A stretch of DNA of 64,000 nucleotides from Natronobiforma cellulositropha (GCF_025629245.1 NZ_JANZXN010000015.1:354615-418614); one strand, 5' to 3'; counted from the stretch's first letter, positions 41,417 through 49,947 are shown. Program-made: numbers and translations. Notes: a model not told the origin generated them from the sequence alone.

Positions 41417-41466
41417 GGCGGCGAGCCGCCTGTACGGACTATCGTCTCCGGCGGAAAGACCGCCGG
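41417..41466 (-). promoter_or_regulatory. tandem hairpins between tRNA-Ser and rpsM
   Basis: Two perfect stems: GGCGG-CGAG-CCGCC at 41417-41430 and CCGGCGG-AAAGA-CCGCCGG at 41448-41466. If tRNA-Ser and rpsM share a transcript, these lie in the rpsM leader and could mark tRNA processing or attenuation of the ribosomal operon. Confidence 0.4.
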
Positions 41467-41482
41467 TGGGAGTCGTATCCGA

Positions 41483-41565
41483 CGTCGCGGCGGGGATTCG
41501 AACCCCGGAGGCTTGACGCCACATGGTTAGCAACCATGCGCCTTGGGCCGCTTGGCTACCACGAC
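41483..41565 (-). tRNA. tRNA-Ser (anticodon GCT)
   Basis: 83 nt, class II with a long variable arm. Acceptor GTCGTGG/CCGCGAC (one G-T pair), discriminator G as typical of serine tRNAs, anticodon stem CATGG/CCATG around TTGCTAA (anticodon GCT), T arm CGGGG-TTCGAAT-CCCCG. It heads the ribosomal cluster. Confidence 0.96.
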
Positions 41566-41644
41566 ACCGTCTCTATCGTCGCCCTCGCGGACTCGGGGAC
41601 GGCGTCCCCTACAGCGTAGTGCACTCGAAGGTACCCGCGTGGGG

Positions 41645-41653
41645 TACTTAAGC
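41645..41653 (-). promoter_or_regulatory. promoter of the tRNA-Ser/ribosomal operon
   Basis: Minus-strand GCTTAAGTA, the only AT-rich box in the 210-bp gap upstream of tRNA-Ser. Initiation would fall near 41622, leaving ~55 nt of 5' leader before the mature tRNA. Confidence 0.5.
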
Positions 41654-41740
41654 GCAACGAATCGCCCGAGGCACTCGCCTCCGTCGGTCTCACTGCCGGG
41701 TCTTCGTCACAGTCTCGCCAACGCGTGCCCAACGGTCCCT

Positions 41741-41747
41741 TTTATGT
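41741..41747 (+). promoter_or_regulatory. TATA box for the DUF4129-DUF58 operon
   Basis: TTTATGT lies 29-35 nt before the GTG start at 41776, supporting this GTG as the translation start. Confidence 0.5.
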
Positions 41748-41775
41748 CTGACCGACCGATAGGTCAGGACGACAG

Positions 41776-42720
41776 GTGTCCCGACGTAGCCTCCTCGTCC
41801 GACTCACCGGTGCAGTGATCGGCATCGGTGCGATCGCTCTCGCCGCTGCGACCATCGATAGCCCGCTCGAGCCAGGTGGCGACGGTGGCTCCGGTGGTGG
41901 GGCCGACGGATTCGCACCGGAGTCGCCACCGATGGAACCGGAGCCACTCGCCGAGGGCGTCCCGCCGTTTCTCGAGTACCTCGTGATCGCGCTCGTCCTC
42001 GCCCTCGCGCTCGTCCTCGCCTGGTACCTCCTCGCTCACCGGCGCGACGCGCTCAAACTGCTCGCCATCGTGGCAGTCTTCGCGCTCGGCCTGCTGGCGG
42101 TCATCTACCTCGTCTCTACGATCGACGTGACGGTGGATCCACCGCCCGCGGAGCTTCCGCCACCCGAAAACGAGACCGGAGGCGAACCCGGAGGCGGTGG
42201 CGACGGCACGGCCGATACGCTCCCGGTCGGGACGTTACTCGTACTCATCGGTGCCGTCACTGCGGTCTTCGTCGGCGCGCTCGCGCTGACGCGCTCGTCG
42301 GACGACACGGCGCCCGCCCCGTCGTCGACGGTCTCCGAGGACGACACCCATGCCGCTGCGGTCGGGGCCGCGGCGGGTGAGGCCGCAGCGCGGATCGAGG
42401 AGGCGGCCGGCGACGACCTCGACAACGAGGTGTACCGCGCCTGGCTCGAGATGACCCGGCTGCTCGAGGTCTCACACCCCGAAACGACCACACCCGGCGA
42501 GTTCGCCGACGCGGCCGTCGACGCCGGTCTCGAGGGCCAACACGTGGCGGCGCTCACCCGACTCTTCGAGGAAGTCCGCTACGGCGACGCGGAAACGACC
42601 GCCGAGACGGAACGGCGAGCACTCGAGACGTTGCGAGCGATCGAAGCGGCCTACGCGGGCGACGCTTCGGTTACGGACGACACGCCCGCCCGACCCGGAC
42701 GAGACGGTGGTCGACGATGA
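41776..42720 (+). CDS. DUF4129 domain membrane protein
   Basis: 314 residues from GTG 41776. An N-terminal hydrophobic helix (LTGAVIGIGAIALAAATI) is followed by a Gly/Pro-rich exported stretch, two central transmembrane helices (YLVIALVLALALVLAWYLLA, LLAIVAVFALGLLAVIYLV), another exported Pro-rich loop, a fourth helix (LLVLIGAVTAVFVGALALTR), and a cytoplasmic DUF4129 domain (VYRAWLEMTRLLEVSHPETT, EEVRYGDAETTAETERRALE). DUF4129 is associated with transglutaminase/MoxR/DUF58 loci and is thought to take part in assembly or secretion. It overlaps the DUF58 gene by 4 nt. Confidence 0.85.
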   Translation: MSRRSLLVRLTGAVIGIGAIALAAATIDSPLEPGGDGGSGGGADGFAPESPPMEPEPLAEGVPPFLEYLVIALVLALALVLAWYLLAHRRDALKLLAIVAVFALGLLAVIYLVSTIDVTVDPPPAELPPPENETGGEPGGGGDGTADTLPVGTLLVLIGAVTAVFVGALALTRSSDDTAPAPSSTVSEDDTHAAAVGAAAGEAAARIEEAAGDDLDNEVYRAWLEMTRLLEVSHPETTTPGEFADAAVDAGLEGQHVAALTRLFEEVRYGDAETTAETERRALETLRAIEAAYAGDASVTDDTPARPGRDGGRR

Positions 42721-44678
42721 GCGTCAGAGTCGTGCCGCTCGTCGTGGGCGTGCTCGCCTTCCTCCTCGCCGTGTTCGTCCTCTTCGGTTCGGTCTCGGTC
42801 CCGGCCGGCCAGGGGCTTCTGGGTGTCGTCGCGCTCGTCGTCTTGCTCATCGCCGCGGTCGCGATGAGCAACCGTCGCCAACGCACCCGGAACGCGTTCG
42901 ACGCGCCCGACCCCGAACGCCGCCAGCACGTCCCCGTCCCCGGCGCGTCGCTCACCGGCGCCGCCGGCCTGTTCCACTCGCAGGAGTCGCCGTTCAGCGC
43001 GGGTGATCGCGTCTCGAGCGGTCTCTACGAGGCCGCCACCGCCGCGCTGACCCGCTTCGACGGCTGTTCGCTCGAGGAGGCACGCGAGCGCCTCCGGGAG
43101 GGGACCTGGTCCGACGACCCGTACGCGAACGCCTTCTTCGCCCCCGAGGTCGACCCGCCAACCCGGACGCTCCGCGACCGACTCACGCGCGGCTTCGTCC
43201 GTCACACCTCCTACCGCGAGGGAGTTCGCCACACCGCTCGCGCCGTCGCGACCATCACCTCGCCACACGCCGACGAACCGCCACTCGCGGCGTACGACCC
43301 CGAGGAACTCGACGAACCGGAGACGCGGACGACGGCCGACGCCATCACCGAACCCGTCGTCGAACGCTCCGAACGCTCGACCGGCCACTGGGTCGGCATC
43401 GGCGTCGTCTCCCTGCTCGCGGTCGGTCTCGGGGCACTCCTCGAGTCGCCGGCCATCGTCGTCGCCGGCGCAGTCGCCATCGGCTACGCCGCCGTGGCGA
43501 ACGCGACCGACCCACCCACACCCGACCTCTCGATCGAGCGGCAGTTCGACCGCGAGACGCCGGAACCCGGCGACGAGGTCACCGTCACCGTCACCTTCGA
43601 AAACGAGAGCGGGCGGATACTCCCCGACGTGCGCATCGTCGACGGCGTTCCGACCGGCCTTCCCGTCACCGACGGCGTCGCCCGCATCGCCACCGCCCTG
43701 CGCCCCGGCGAGTCGCTCACCTTCGAGTACACGGTGACGGCGCTGAACGGTCGCCACACCTTCGATCCGACGCTGGTGGTGACGCGAGATTTCGCGCGCT
43801 CGAGCGAACGGGAGTTCCTCGTCGCCGCCACGGACGCCATCGTCTGCGAGCCGGTGTTGCGCCCAGTCACGTCGAACGTCCCGCTACGGACGACCGCCTC
43901 GACGTTCGCGGGCCACCTCACGACGGCCGAAGCCGGGTCGGGCACACAGTTTCACTCCGTGCGCGAGTACCGAAAGAGCGACCCGCTCAACCGCATCGAC
44001 TGGAACCGCCACGCGCGCACCGGCGAACTCGCGACCCTCGAATTCCACGAAGAGCGCGCCGCGCGCGTGGTCGTCCTCGTCGACGCCCGGAAAGCCGCCT
44101 ACCTCGCGCCGACACCCGACACCACCCACGCCGTCGACCGCTCGGTCGGCGCGGCGGGCCGAATCGCCGCGACACTGCTCGAGAACGGCGACGCGGTCGG
44201 ACTGGCGGCGCTCGGACCCTACTACAACCGTACCGACGACCCGTCACCGGAAGCCTGCTGGCTCGCACCGGGGTCGGGGGGACACCACCGTGCGCGCTAC
44301 CAGCGGACGCTCGCGGCCCACCCGCAGTTCTCCTCGCGCCAGCCCGAATCGGAGGGACTGTGGTCGCCACAGGTACGTGCGCTCGATGCGCGTCTCTCCG
44401 CCGAGACACAGGTGGTCTTCCTCACGGCGCTGTGCGATCGAACCTCGAAACACATCGCCGAGTGGCTCGACGCACACGGCCACACGGTCACCGTCGTCAG
44501 CCCGGACCCAACCACGACGCGAACGGTCGGCCACCAGCTCGTCCGCACCGCCCGCCGAATCTACCAGTTCGACCTCCAGCGCGGCGGCATCCCGGTCGTC
44601 GACTGGCCCCACGAGGAGTCCATCGACGACGTGTTCGCCCGCAACGCACTCGCTGCCCGCTCCGGAGGTGGACGGTGA
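42717..44678 (+). CDS. DUF58 domain protein
   Basis: 653 residues. Two N-terminal helices (VVGVLAFLLAVFVLFGSV, GVVALVVLLIAAVAMSNR), a large soluble region, two more helices (IGVVSLLAVGLGALLESPAI), a CARDB/DUF11-like beta domain (VTVTFENESGRILPDVRIVD), then the DUF58 block EYRKSDPLNRIDWNRHARTG followed by a vWA-like fold beginning RVVVLVDARKAAYL. DUF58 proteins work with MoxR AAA+ ATPases in protein maturation. Translationally coupled both to the gene before and after. Confidence 0.88.
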   Translation: MSVRVVPLVVGVLAFLLAVFVLFGSVSVPAGQGLLGVVALVVLLIAAVAMSNRRQRTRNAFDAPDPERRQHVPVPGASLTGAAGLFHSQESPFSAGDRVSSGLYEAATAALTRFDGCSLEEARERLREGTWSDDPYANAFFAPEVDPPTRTLRDRLTRGFVRHTSYREGVRHTARAVATITSPHADEPPLAAYDPEELDEPETRTTADAITEPVVERSERSTGHWVGIGVVSLLAVGLGALLESPAIVVAGAVAIGYAAVANATDPPTPDLSIERQFDRETPEPGDEVTVTVTFENESGRILPDVRIVDGVPTGLPVTDGVARIATALRPGESLTFEYTVTALNGRHTFDPTLVVTRDFARSSEREFLVAATDAIVCEPVLRPVTSNVPLRTTASTFAGHLTTAEAGSGTQFHSVREYRKSDPLNRIDWNRHARTGELATLEFHEERAARVVVLVDARKAAYLAPTPDTTHAVDRSVGAAGRIAATLLENGDAVGLAALGPYYNRTDDPSPEACWLAPGSGGHHRARYQRTLAAHPQFSSRQPESEGLWSPQVRALDARLSAETQVVFLTALCDRTSKHIAEWLDAHGHTVTVVSPDPTTTRTVGHQLVRTARRIYQFDLQRGGIPVVDWPHEESIDDVFARNALAARSGGGR

Positions 44679-45214
44679 GCGACCACCTGACCCGGAGACC
44701 GACGCGACGCTCGAGCGCCGTCGCCCTCGGGAGCGCCCTCCTCGTCACGACGCTCTCGGTGCTCGCGAGTACCGACGCACTCGCGCTCGCCCTCCTCGGG
44801 ACCGTTCTCGTCGCGCTCGCGCTGGCTCGCACCAGCCACGCGCTGCTCGACGTCGCCGGACTCACGCTGTTTCTCGCCGTCGTCCTGATCGGCTACCGCA
44901 ACGGCTCCGTCGAACTCACACTCCTCGCGACCGTCGCGGTCGTCGTCGCCTGGGACCTCGGCCACTCGGCGCTCGACCTCGGCGAGACGTTCGGCTGGGA
45001 GTCGACCACCGCGAGACTCGAGACCGTCCACGCGGTCTCGAGCGCGCTGATCGGACTCGTGACGGTCACGTTCGCGTACACGCTGTACCTCTTCGCAGCC
45101 GGTGGACAACCGGTCGCTGCGGTCGCGCTGTTGCTCGTCGCGGCGACACTCGTGACGATCGGGCTGGGTGCCGGCGGCCGGTCCTCCCGTCGCCGGTCGC
45201 GTCGCCCGCGGTGA
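44675..45214 (+). CDS. membrane protein of the DUF58 operon (DUF7519-like)
   Basis: 179 residues from GTG 44675, which overlaps the DUF58 stop by 4 nt. About five transmembrane helices (AVALGSALLVTTLSVLAST, ALLGTVLVALALARTSHALL, VAGLTLFLAVVLIGYRNG, LIGLVTVTFAYTLYLFAAGG, AVALLLVAATLVTIGLGAG) and a basic C-terminus. In haloarchaea the gene after DUF58 often encodes such a protein (DUF7519, from memory) followed by moxR; here no moxR follows. Confidence 0.7.
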   Translation: MSDHLTRRPTRRSSAVALGSALLVTTLSVLASTDALALALLGTVLVALALARTSHALLDVAGLTLFLAVVLIGYRNGSVELTLLATVAVVVAWDLGHSALDLGETFGWESTTARLETVHAVSSALIGLVTVTFAYTLYLFAAGGQPVAAVALLLVAATLVTIGLGAGGRSSRRRSRRPR

Positions 45215-45231
45215 GTGTGACACCGCTCGGC

Positions 45232-45651
45232 TCAGCCGCCGGAATCCGGCCCCGTCTGCCCCTCCATCTCGACGAACTCGAATAGCTCCGCGTACTCGTC
45301 GGGAAGCCCATCACGCACGGCTCCGATCGCCCCCTCGTCGACAGCGTCGTCGACGACGTCAATGACGACACGGCTCCGGTACACCACGTCCGCGCGCTCG
45401 CCCTCACCGACGCGCTCTCGCTCGGCGACCGTCTCGTAGAACTCCTCGAGATCGAAGCGGTCGGCGTCGTCGCTTCGCTCGAGGTGGCGGCCGATCTCCG
45501 TCGGAAGCTGTGCGGCGAGGTTCTTCGCGTCACCCGGCTGGACGCGCTCTGCGAGCGTCTCGAGTGTCGCCCGACTGGTGCTGAGTGCGGCCTCCTGGGA
45601 GTCGAGTTGGGCACGGTGTTGGACCTGCCCGACGAAGTCTGCGTACTGCAT
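45232..45651 (-). CDS. DUF2267 domain protein
   Basis: 139 residues from ATG 45651 (MQYADFVGQVQHRAQLDSQE); the earlier in-frame start at 45735 adds an unlikely leader. The DUF2267 hallmarks are AALSTSRATLETLAERVQPG, DAKNLAAQLPTEIGRHLE and FDLEEFYETVAERE: an all-helical duplicated fold that appears in bacteria and haloarchaea, of unknown function. It ends 17 bp from the DUF58 operon (convergent) and is divergent from ychF. Confidence 0.85.
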   Translation of the reverse strand: MQYADFVGQVQHRAQLDSQEAALSTSRATLETLAERVQPGDAKNLAAQLPTEIGRHLERSDDADRFDLEEFYETVAERERVGEGERADVVYRSRVVIDVVDDAVDEGAIGAVRDGLPDEYAELFEFVEMEGQTGPDSGG

Positions 45652-45824
45652 GTGAGCGGCTTCGACAGGCGTTCGAAAGAGCGTGTGGCCGTCGAGTGAA
45701 AGCCGCCGGTGTGCGCTGTCCCCCGTCGGCCGCAAGGGCGCTCGAGCCGCGGCCGTTCCGAACGTTTCGGACGGTCACCCGTGGAATCGAAAGACAGTTT
45801 CCCCCACCCGCGCTACTCCGGGGC

Positions 45825-47003
45825 ATGCTCTCGATCGCCCTCGCCGGAAAGCCAAACGCCGGGAAGTCGACGTTTTACACGGCGGCGACGATGGCCGAAG
45901 TGGACATCGCCAACTATCCGTTCACGACCATCGACGCCAACCGTGGCGTCAGCTACGTCCGCACCGAGTGTCCCTGTCTCGAGCGCGACCAGCGCTGTAC
46001 CAGCGACCACTGCCAGGACGGCAAGCGCTACGTCCCCGTCGAACTGCTCGACGTGGCGGGACTCGTCCCCGGCGCACACGAGGGGAAGGGGCTGGGCAAC
46101 CAGTTTCTCGACGAACTGACCAACGCCGACGTGATCGTCAACGTCATCGACGCCTCCGGCGGGACGAACGAGAAGGGCGAACCGGTCGACATCGGCGAGC
46201 ACGACCCCGTCTCGGACATCGACTTCATCGAAGAGGAGATGGACATGTGGCTCGCGGGTATCGTCGAGCGTAACTGGGAGTCAGTCGAGCGCAAGTCCCG
46301 CTCACCCGGCTTCGACTTAGACGACGTCCTCGCCGACATGCTCACCGGCTTCGGGGCCTCAGCCATCGACGTCGCGACCATCCTCCGCGAACTCGAGTAC
46401 CCCGAGGACCCCATCCAGTGGACCGACGACCACCGCGAGGCGCTCGCCAGGGACGTCCGCGCGCGAACCAAACCGATCGTCGTCGCCGCCAACAAGATCG
46501 ACGTCGCCCCGCCGGAGCACGTCGAGGCGCTGCTCGACCTCGAGAAGCCCGTCATCCCGACGACCGCCGAGGGCGAACTCGCCCTCCGACGCGCCGCCGA
46601 CGCCGACCTCGTCGCCTACGATCCCGGCGACACCGACCTCGAGATCACCGGCGACGTGACCGACGGCCAGCGCGAGGCGCTCGAGGACTTAGCCCAGACG
46701 ATGGCCGACTGGGACGGCACCGGCGTCCAGGCCGCGCTCAACTACGCCGTCTACGACCTCCTCGAGCACCTCACCGCCTATCCCGTCCAGGACGCCTCGA
46801 AGTGGACCGACGCGAGCGGAAACGTCCTCCCCGACGCACTCTTGCTCCCCGAGGGATCGACCCCCGTCGACCTCGCCTACGCCGTCCACACCGACATCGG
46901 CGACGGCTACCTCCACGCGGTCAACGCCAAGACCAGCCGTGAAGTGAGTGATAGCTACGAACTCGAGGAGGGTGACGTGGTCAAGATCGTGAGCACGAAC
47001 TGA
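45825..47003 (+). CDS. ychF: YchF/Obg-family GTPase (GTP-binding ATPase YchF type)
   Basis: 392 residues from ATG 45825. G1 LAGKPNAGKSTFYTAATMAE, G3 LLDVAGLVPGAHEGKGLGNQ, G4 VVAANKIDVAPPEHVE. Conserved Cys-rich segment TECPCLERDQRCTSDHCQDG after switch I marks the archaeal/eukaryotic-type member, and a C-terminal TGS domain is visible in STPVDLAYAVHTDIGDGY. YchF/OLA1 proteins bind ribosomes. NKID argues for GTP rather than ATP preference, since the bacterial YchF motif is NxxE, so this protein may be a genuine GTPase. Confidence 0.93.
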   Translation: MLSIALAGKPNAGKSTFYTAATMAEVDIANYPFTTIDANRGVSYVRTECPCLERDQRCTSDHCQDGKRYVPVELLDVAGLVPGAHEGKGLGNQFLDELTNADVIVNVIDASGGTNEKGEPVDIGEHDPVSDIDFIEEEMDMWLAGIVERNWESVERKSRSPGFDLDDVLADMLTGFGASAIDVATILRELEYPEDPIQWTDDHREALARDVRARTKPIVVAANKIDVAPPEHVEALLDLEKPVIPTTAEGELALRRAADADLVAYDPGDTDLEITGDVTDGQREALEDLAQTMADWDGTGVQAALNYAVYDLLEHLTAYPVQDASKWTDASGNVLPDALLLPEGSTPVDLAYAVHTDIGDGYLHAVNAKTSREVSDSYELEEGDVVKIVSTN

Positions 47004-47078
47004 GACCACTCGCAGAAACTGAACAGTGCGTTGTAGGTTGGTGCGGTGGTCAGCAAAGGAGATGCATTATTCGTCTTT

Positions 47079-48079
47079 CGCTCTTCTGTAGGAGATTGTT
47101 GATACTGTTCAGCTGTGGCTCTGAAATCGAAGAGGACAAGGACACCGCGTCAGCGGTGTCCGATACGTATGATTCCGCTAGATGTGTTTGGGTCGGAATC
47201 GGTCGCAGCGGACCTGTTACAGCAGGTTCGCTGGCGTAACGGAGTTTCCTGTCCCCGCTGCCGTTCAGACCGAACGGTCAAGAACGGCAGCTATGGACAC
47301 TTTCAGCGCTACCTCTGTAAGAATTGCGACCGCACGTTCAACGATAAGACTGGCACGATCTTCGCCCATTCGAAGATCGCGCTCAGAAAGTGGCTGTTCT
47401 CGATTTACGCGTTTCTCCGGTTTAACACAAGCCTGCGCCAACTTCAGCTCGAAATTGATGTCCAGTACAAAACAATCTACCAGCGCGTCGAGCGCTTCAC
47501 GAAGGCGCTCGACGCGCCTTCGCTCACCCTCGTCGGACCGGTTGAGATCGACGAGGTCTACGTCTCTGCGGGGATGAAAGGCCGCGAGCGCGACCACCCG
47601 TCGCGCTCGCGTGGCCTCTCTACGCGCGGACGAGGAACATACGAGCAGGACAAACCGCCGGTATTCACGATCGTTGATCGTGGCACCGGCAACCGGTACG
47701 TGATCCCTGCGAAATCCGCCGACGAATCGACGATTCGGCTCCTTCTCGCAAACCGTGAAAAGGAGCCGTTGACTGTTTATACAGACGGATTTCGAGCGTA
47801 CGAACCACTAGAGAAGGACGACGCATTCGAACGCGAATACGTCGTCCACGGTGACGGTCAATACGCCGATGACGACGTTCACGTCAATAGCTGCGAGAGC
47901 CACGGCTCGCTGCTGCGACCGTGGCTCTCGCCTCATCGAAGTATCTCGAAGGATAAACTCACACAGTATCTCCGAGCGTTTCAGCTTCGACGAGAGTTAC
48001 TGCGAAAACCGGGAAGAGAAGCGCTTAAACACGCCATCAAAGCGACGCTGTGAGATCAACAAAGTGCTACACAAGAGCG
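47079..48079 (+). mobile_element. IS1595-family (ISH4-like) insertion sequence
   Basis: ~1.0 kb element with 25-bp imperfect terminal inverted repeats: 47079-47103 and the complement of 48055-48079 agree at 21 of 25 positions (common core CGCTCTT-TGTAG and TTGTTGAT). It holds one complete transposase gene that ends directly at the right repeat. The 8-bp flanks (TCGTCTTT left, TCGAAGGT right) are not an exact duplication, so either the ends are off by a few bases or one flank has been rearranged. The right flank interrupts a gene fragment read leftward. Confidence 0.85.
47115..48053 (+). CDS. IS1595-family transposase
   Basis: 312 residues from GTG 47115; the ATG at 47169 (MIPLDVFGSESVAADLLQ) would give the more usual start. 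An N-terminal zinc ribbon (CPRCRSDRTVKNGSY ... YLCKNCDRTFND) is followed by an HTH-like region and an ISXO2-type catalytic domain with VEIDEVYVSAGMKGRERD, VYTDGFRAYEPL and the final acidic/His region HVNSCESHGSLLRPWLSPHR. All parts are present, so it is probably functional. Lower GC and less acidic than neighbouring proteins, as expected for a mobile gene. Confidence 0.93.
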   Translation: MALKSKRTRTPRQRCPIRMIPLDVFGSESVAADLLQQVRWRNGVSCPRCRSDRTVKNGSYGHFQRYLCKNCDRTFNDKTGTIFAHSKIALRKWLFSIYAFLRFNTSLRQLQLEIDVQYKTIYQRVERFTKALDAPSLTLVGPVEIDEVYVSAGMKGRERDHPSRSRGLSTRGRGTYEQDKPPVFTIVDRGTGNRYVIPAKSADESTIRLLLANREKEPLTVYTDGFRAYEPLEKDDAFEREYVVHGDGQYADDDVHVNSCESHGSLLRPWLSPHRSISKDKLTQYLRAFQLRRELLRKPGREALKHAIKATL

Positions 48080-48244
48080 TCGAAGGTATTCGAGGGGTTC
48101 CGTTTCGTCGACGGTTGCCTGATCCGTGCCGAACTGCTCGAGGATCGTCCTGATTTCGTCGTCGCACGCGAACCAATACCCGTTGAGAACGTAGAATTCC
48201 TCACAGGCTTTATCCCCCTTGGACCCCTTTATCGATACGGGACC
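48080..48244 (-). pseudogene. fragment of a haloarchaeal gene truncated by the insertion sequence
   Basis: The minus strand is open from 48244 to a stop inside the IS right repeat (48056-48058). Between about 48210 and 48080 it has strong G/C third positions and an acidic product: KACEEFYVLNGYWFACDDEI, then TILEQFGTDQATVDETEPLE. No ATG/GTG start exists in frame, and the reading is cut where the IS begins. On the left of the IS the same strand continues AAAGACGAATAA (KDE, stop), which could be the original C-terminus. Family not recognised. Confidence 0.45.
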
Positions 48245-48388
48245 TCAAACATACTGTGCGTTCGTGCCCATTCACGGGCCGCTTGGACCGGATACCCGGT
48301 CGCGCAATCATCTTCGTTCTCTTCGCGTGGCAGTCGCGCGGAACGTATCACAGAGTACACGTGTTCCGCACCAACGAGCCACGCAACC

Positions 48389-48730
48389 ATGAGCCAAACC
48401 ACCACTTCGGCGTCTCTCGACGTCATGTTCGACATGCTGGGAAATTCGTACCGCCGCCGCATTCTGCTCGCAGTCGCAGACCATAACCCCCGCGACGAGG
48501 ACGAATTTGCCCCGGAAACGTTCAATTCAGACAGCGTTGACGAAAACGAAGTTGAGCAGATGAAGACGGAATTGTTCCATTCACACCTGCCAAAGCTAGC
48601 AGATGCGGGATACATTGCATGGGACCCGGACACCGAGACGATTCGACGAGGGCCAAATTTCGAGGAAATCGCACCGCTGCTCGAACTGATGGACGAACAC
48701 GAGGACGAATTACCAGCCAACTGGCCGTGA
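48389..48730 (+). CDS. winged-helix protein of the DUF7344 type (second copy)
   Basis: 113 residues from ATG 48389 (MSQTTTSASLDVMFDMLGNS). Shares LxNSYRRRILLAVAD, the helix bundle and SHLPKLADAGYIAWD with the gene at 13860-14222 (HLPKLADAGVLEHD there). Codon use is less G/C-biased than neighbours and the gene stands in a lower-GC patch with the IS and the broken gene, suggesting acquired DNA. Probably a regulator; target unknown. The 48731-48901 gap that follows holds nothing recognisable. Confidence 0.78.
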   Translation: MSQTTTSASLDVMFDMLGNSYRRRILLAVADHNPRDEDEFAPETFNSDSVDENEVEQMKTELFHSHLPKLADAGYIAWDPDTETIRRGPNFEEIAPLLELMDEHEDELPANWP

Positions 48731-48901
48731 CAGTACAAATAGGTTCGCAGCCATACTTGGCACAGAGCGGACACAACGTCCACCTCCGCGAGACCGTGAG
48801 ACGGTGAGCCACTCGAGCGACAGAGATGGAGAACCGGCGTCTCGGTTTTCGGCCCTGGTTTCGTCCCACCTCGAGACGTGAGAACGAAACGTACCACCAG
48901 G

Positions 48902-48908
48902 ATTATGC
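48902..48908 (+). promoter_or_regulatory. TATA box for the SGNH hydrolase gene
   Basis: ATTATGC lies 23-29 nt upstream of ATG 48931, consistent with a leaderless mRNA. Confidence 0.5.
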
Positions 48909-48930
48909 TCTCGACCGGTGAGCCACGCCT

Positions 48931-49947
48931 ATGTCTCCCGAGGAGTATCCATCGATTTCGCTACACAACGTCGCCGAGACGACGCCCGCCGAGTGGGCGG
49001 CCGACGGCGAGCGGCTGTATCGCGTGCCTGCGGCCGTGATCGAGGGGTTGAACCAGCGTGCCAGCGACCGGGTGCGCCACCCCACTGGCTGTGAGATCAG
49101 GTTCGTCCCCGACTCGCCCGAGGCGGAGATCGAGGTGACGCTCTCCGCGCCGGAGCCAACGCGGGTTCACACCTTCTGGGGACCGTTCCAGCCCTGGCAG
49201 CCGACCGACATCGGGCCGGAGCCGACGACGCTCACCCTCTCGCTTCCCGAGCGTCTTCGCGATCTCGCAAAGAACGAGGCGACGGGACGGTTCGCCCCGC
49301 AGGTGTGTCGGCTCCGCCTCGAGCGCGTCCCCGCGGTCGCGCTCCACGAGGTTCGCGGTGACTGTCGCCCACCCGACGCCGACGAACTGCCCGACCGACG
49401 CTACCTCGCCTACGGGACCTCGATCACCGAGGGGGCCGTCACCTCCGCACCGCACCTGAACTACGTCACCCACGTCGCCCGCACCTGCGGCTACGACGCG
49501 CTGAACCTCGGCTGCTCCGGCTCTGCCTACGCCGAATCGGCGATGGCCGACTACATCGCGAGCCGCGAGGACTGGGACGTGGCGACGCTCGCGCTCTCGG
49601 TGAACATGGCCAACGGCGGCTTCTCACCGGCGGAGTTCCGCGAGCGCGCCGACGTCTTCGTGAACACGGTTGCTGCGGCCCACCCCGACAACCCAGTCGT
49701 CTGCGTGACGCTCTTTCCCTACTTCGCCGACCTGACCGAGACCGGCGACGCCGAACACGCTCGAGCCTACCGCGAGGCGCTGCGCTCGGTCGTCGCCGAC
49801 GCTCCGCACGCGAACCTCTCGCTCGTCGAAGGACCCGAGTTACTCGAGGTATCCGGACTCACCGCCGACCTCCTCCACCCGGGCGACGCCGGGATGGCGG
49901 CCATCGGTGCCGGACTGGCCCGCCACCTCGAGCGAGTGGTCGAGTGA
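48931..49947 (+). CDS. SGNH/GDSL-family hydrolase
   Basis: 338 residues. N-terminal ~130 residues form a beta-rich carbohydrate-esterase accessory domain (EIEVTLSAPEPTRVHTFWGP). The SGNH domain begins YLAYGTSITEGAVTSAPHLN (block I, Ser in GTSI), with block II Gly in NLGCSGSAYAE, block III Asn in SVNMANGG, and block V Asp/His in LTADLLHPGDAGMAAIG. The two-domain layout resembles acyl-CoA-type or CE2/CE3 deacetylases, but no signal peptide is present, so it acts in the cytoplasm. The substrate, probably an acylated sugar or ester, is unknown. Confidence 0.85.
   Translation: MSPEEYPSISLHNVAETTPAEWAADGERLYRVPAAVIEGLNQRASDRVRHPTGCEIRFVPDSPEAEIEVTLSAPEPTRVHTFWGPFQPWQPTDIGPEPTTLTLSLPERLRDLAKNEATGRFAPQVCRLRLERVPAVALHEVRGDCRPPDADELPDRRYLAYGTSITEGAVTSAPHLNYVTHVARTCGYDALNLGCSGSAYAESAMADYIASREDWDVATLALSVNMANGGFSPAEFRERADVFVNTVAAAHPDNPVVCVTLFPYFADLTETGDAEHARAYREALRSVVADAPHANLSLVEGPELLEVSGLTADLLHPGDAGMAAIGAGLARHLERVVE

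Noticed and set aside
47071-48087. 8-bp target duplication of the IS element
   Set aside because: TCGTCTTT and TCGAAGGT share only five of eight positions, so no duplication is claimed.
48050-48388. Rightward N-terminal extension of the DUF7344 gene
   Set aside because: It would start inside the IS right repeat, and the opposite strand in this part has the better coding composition.
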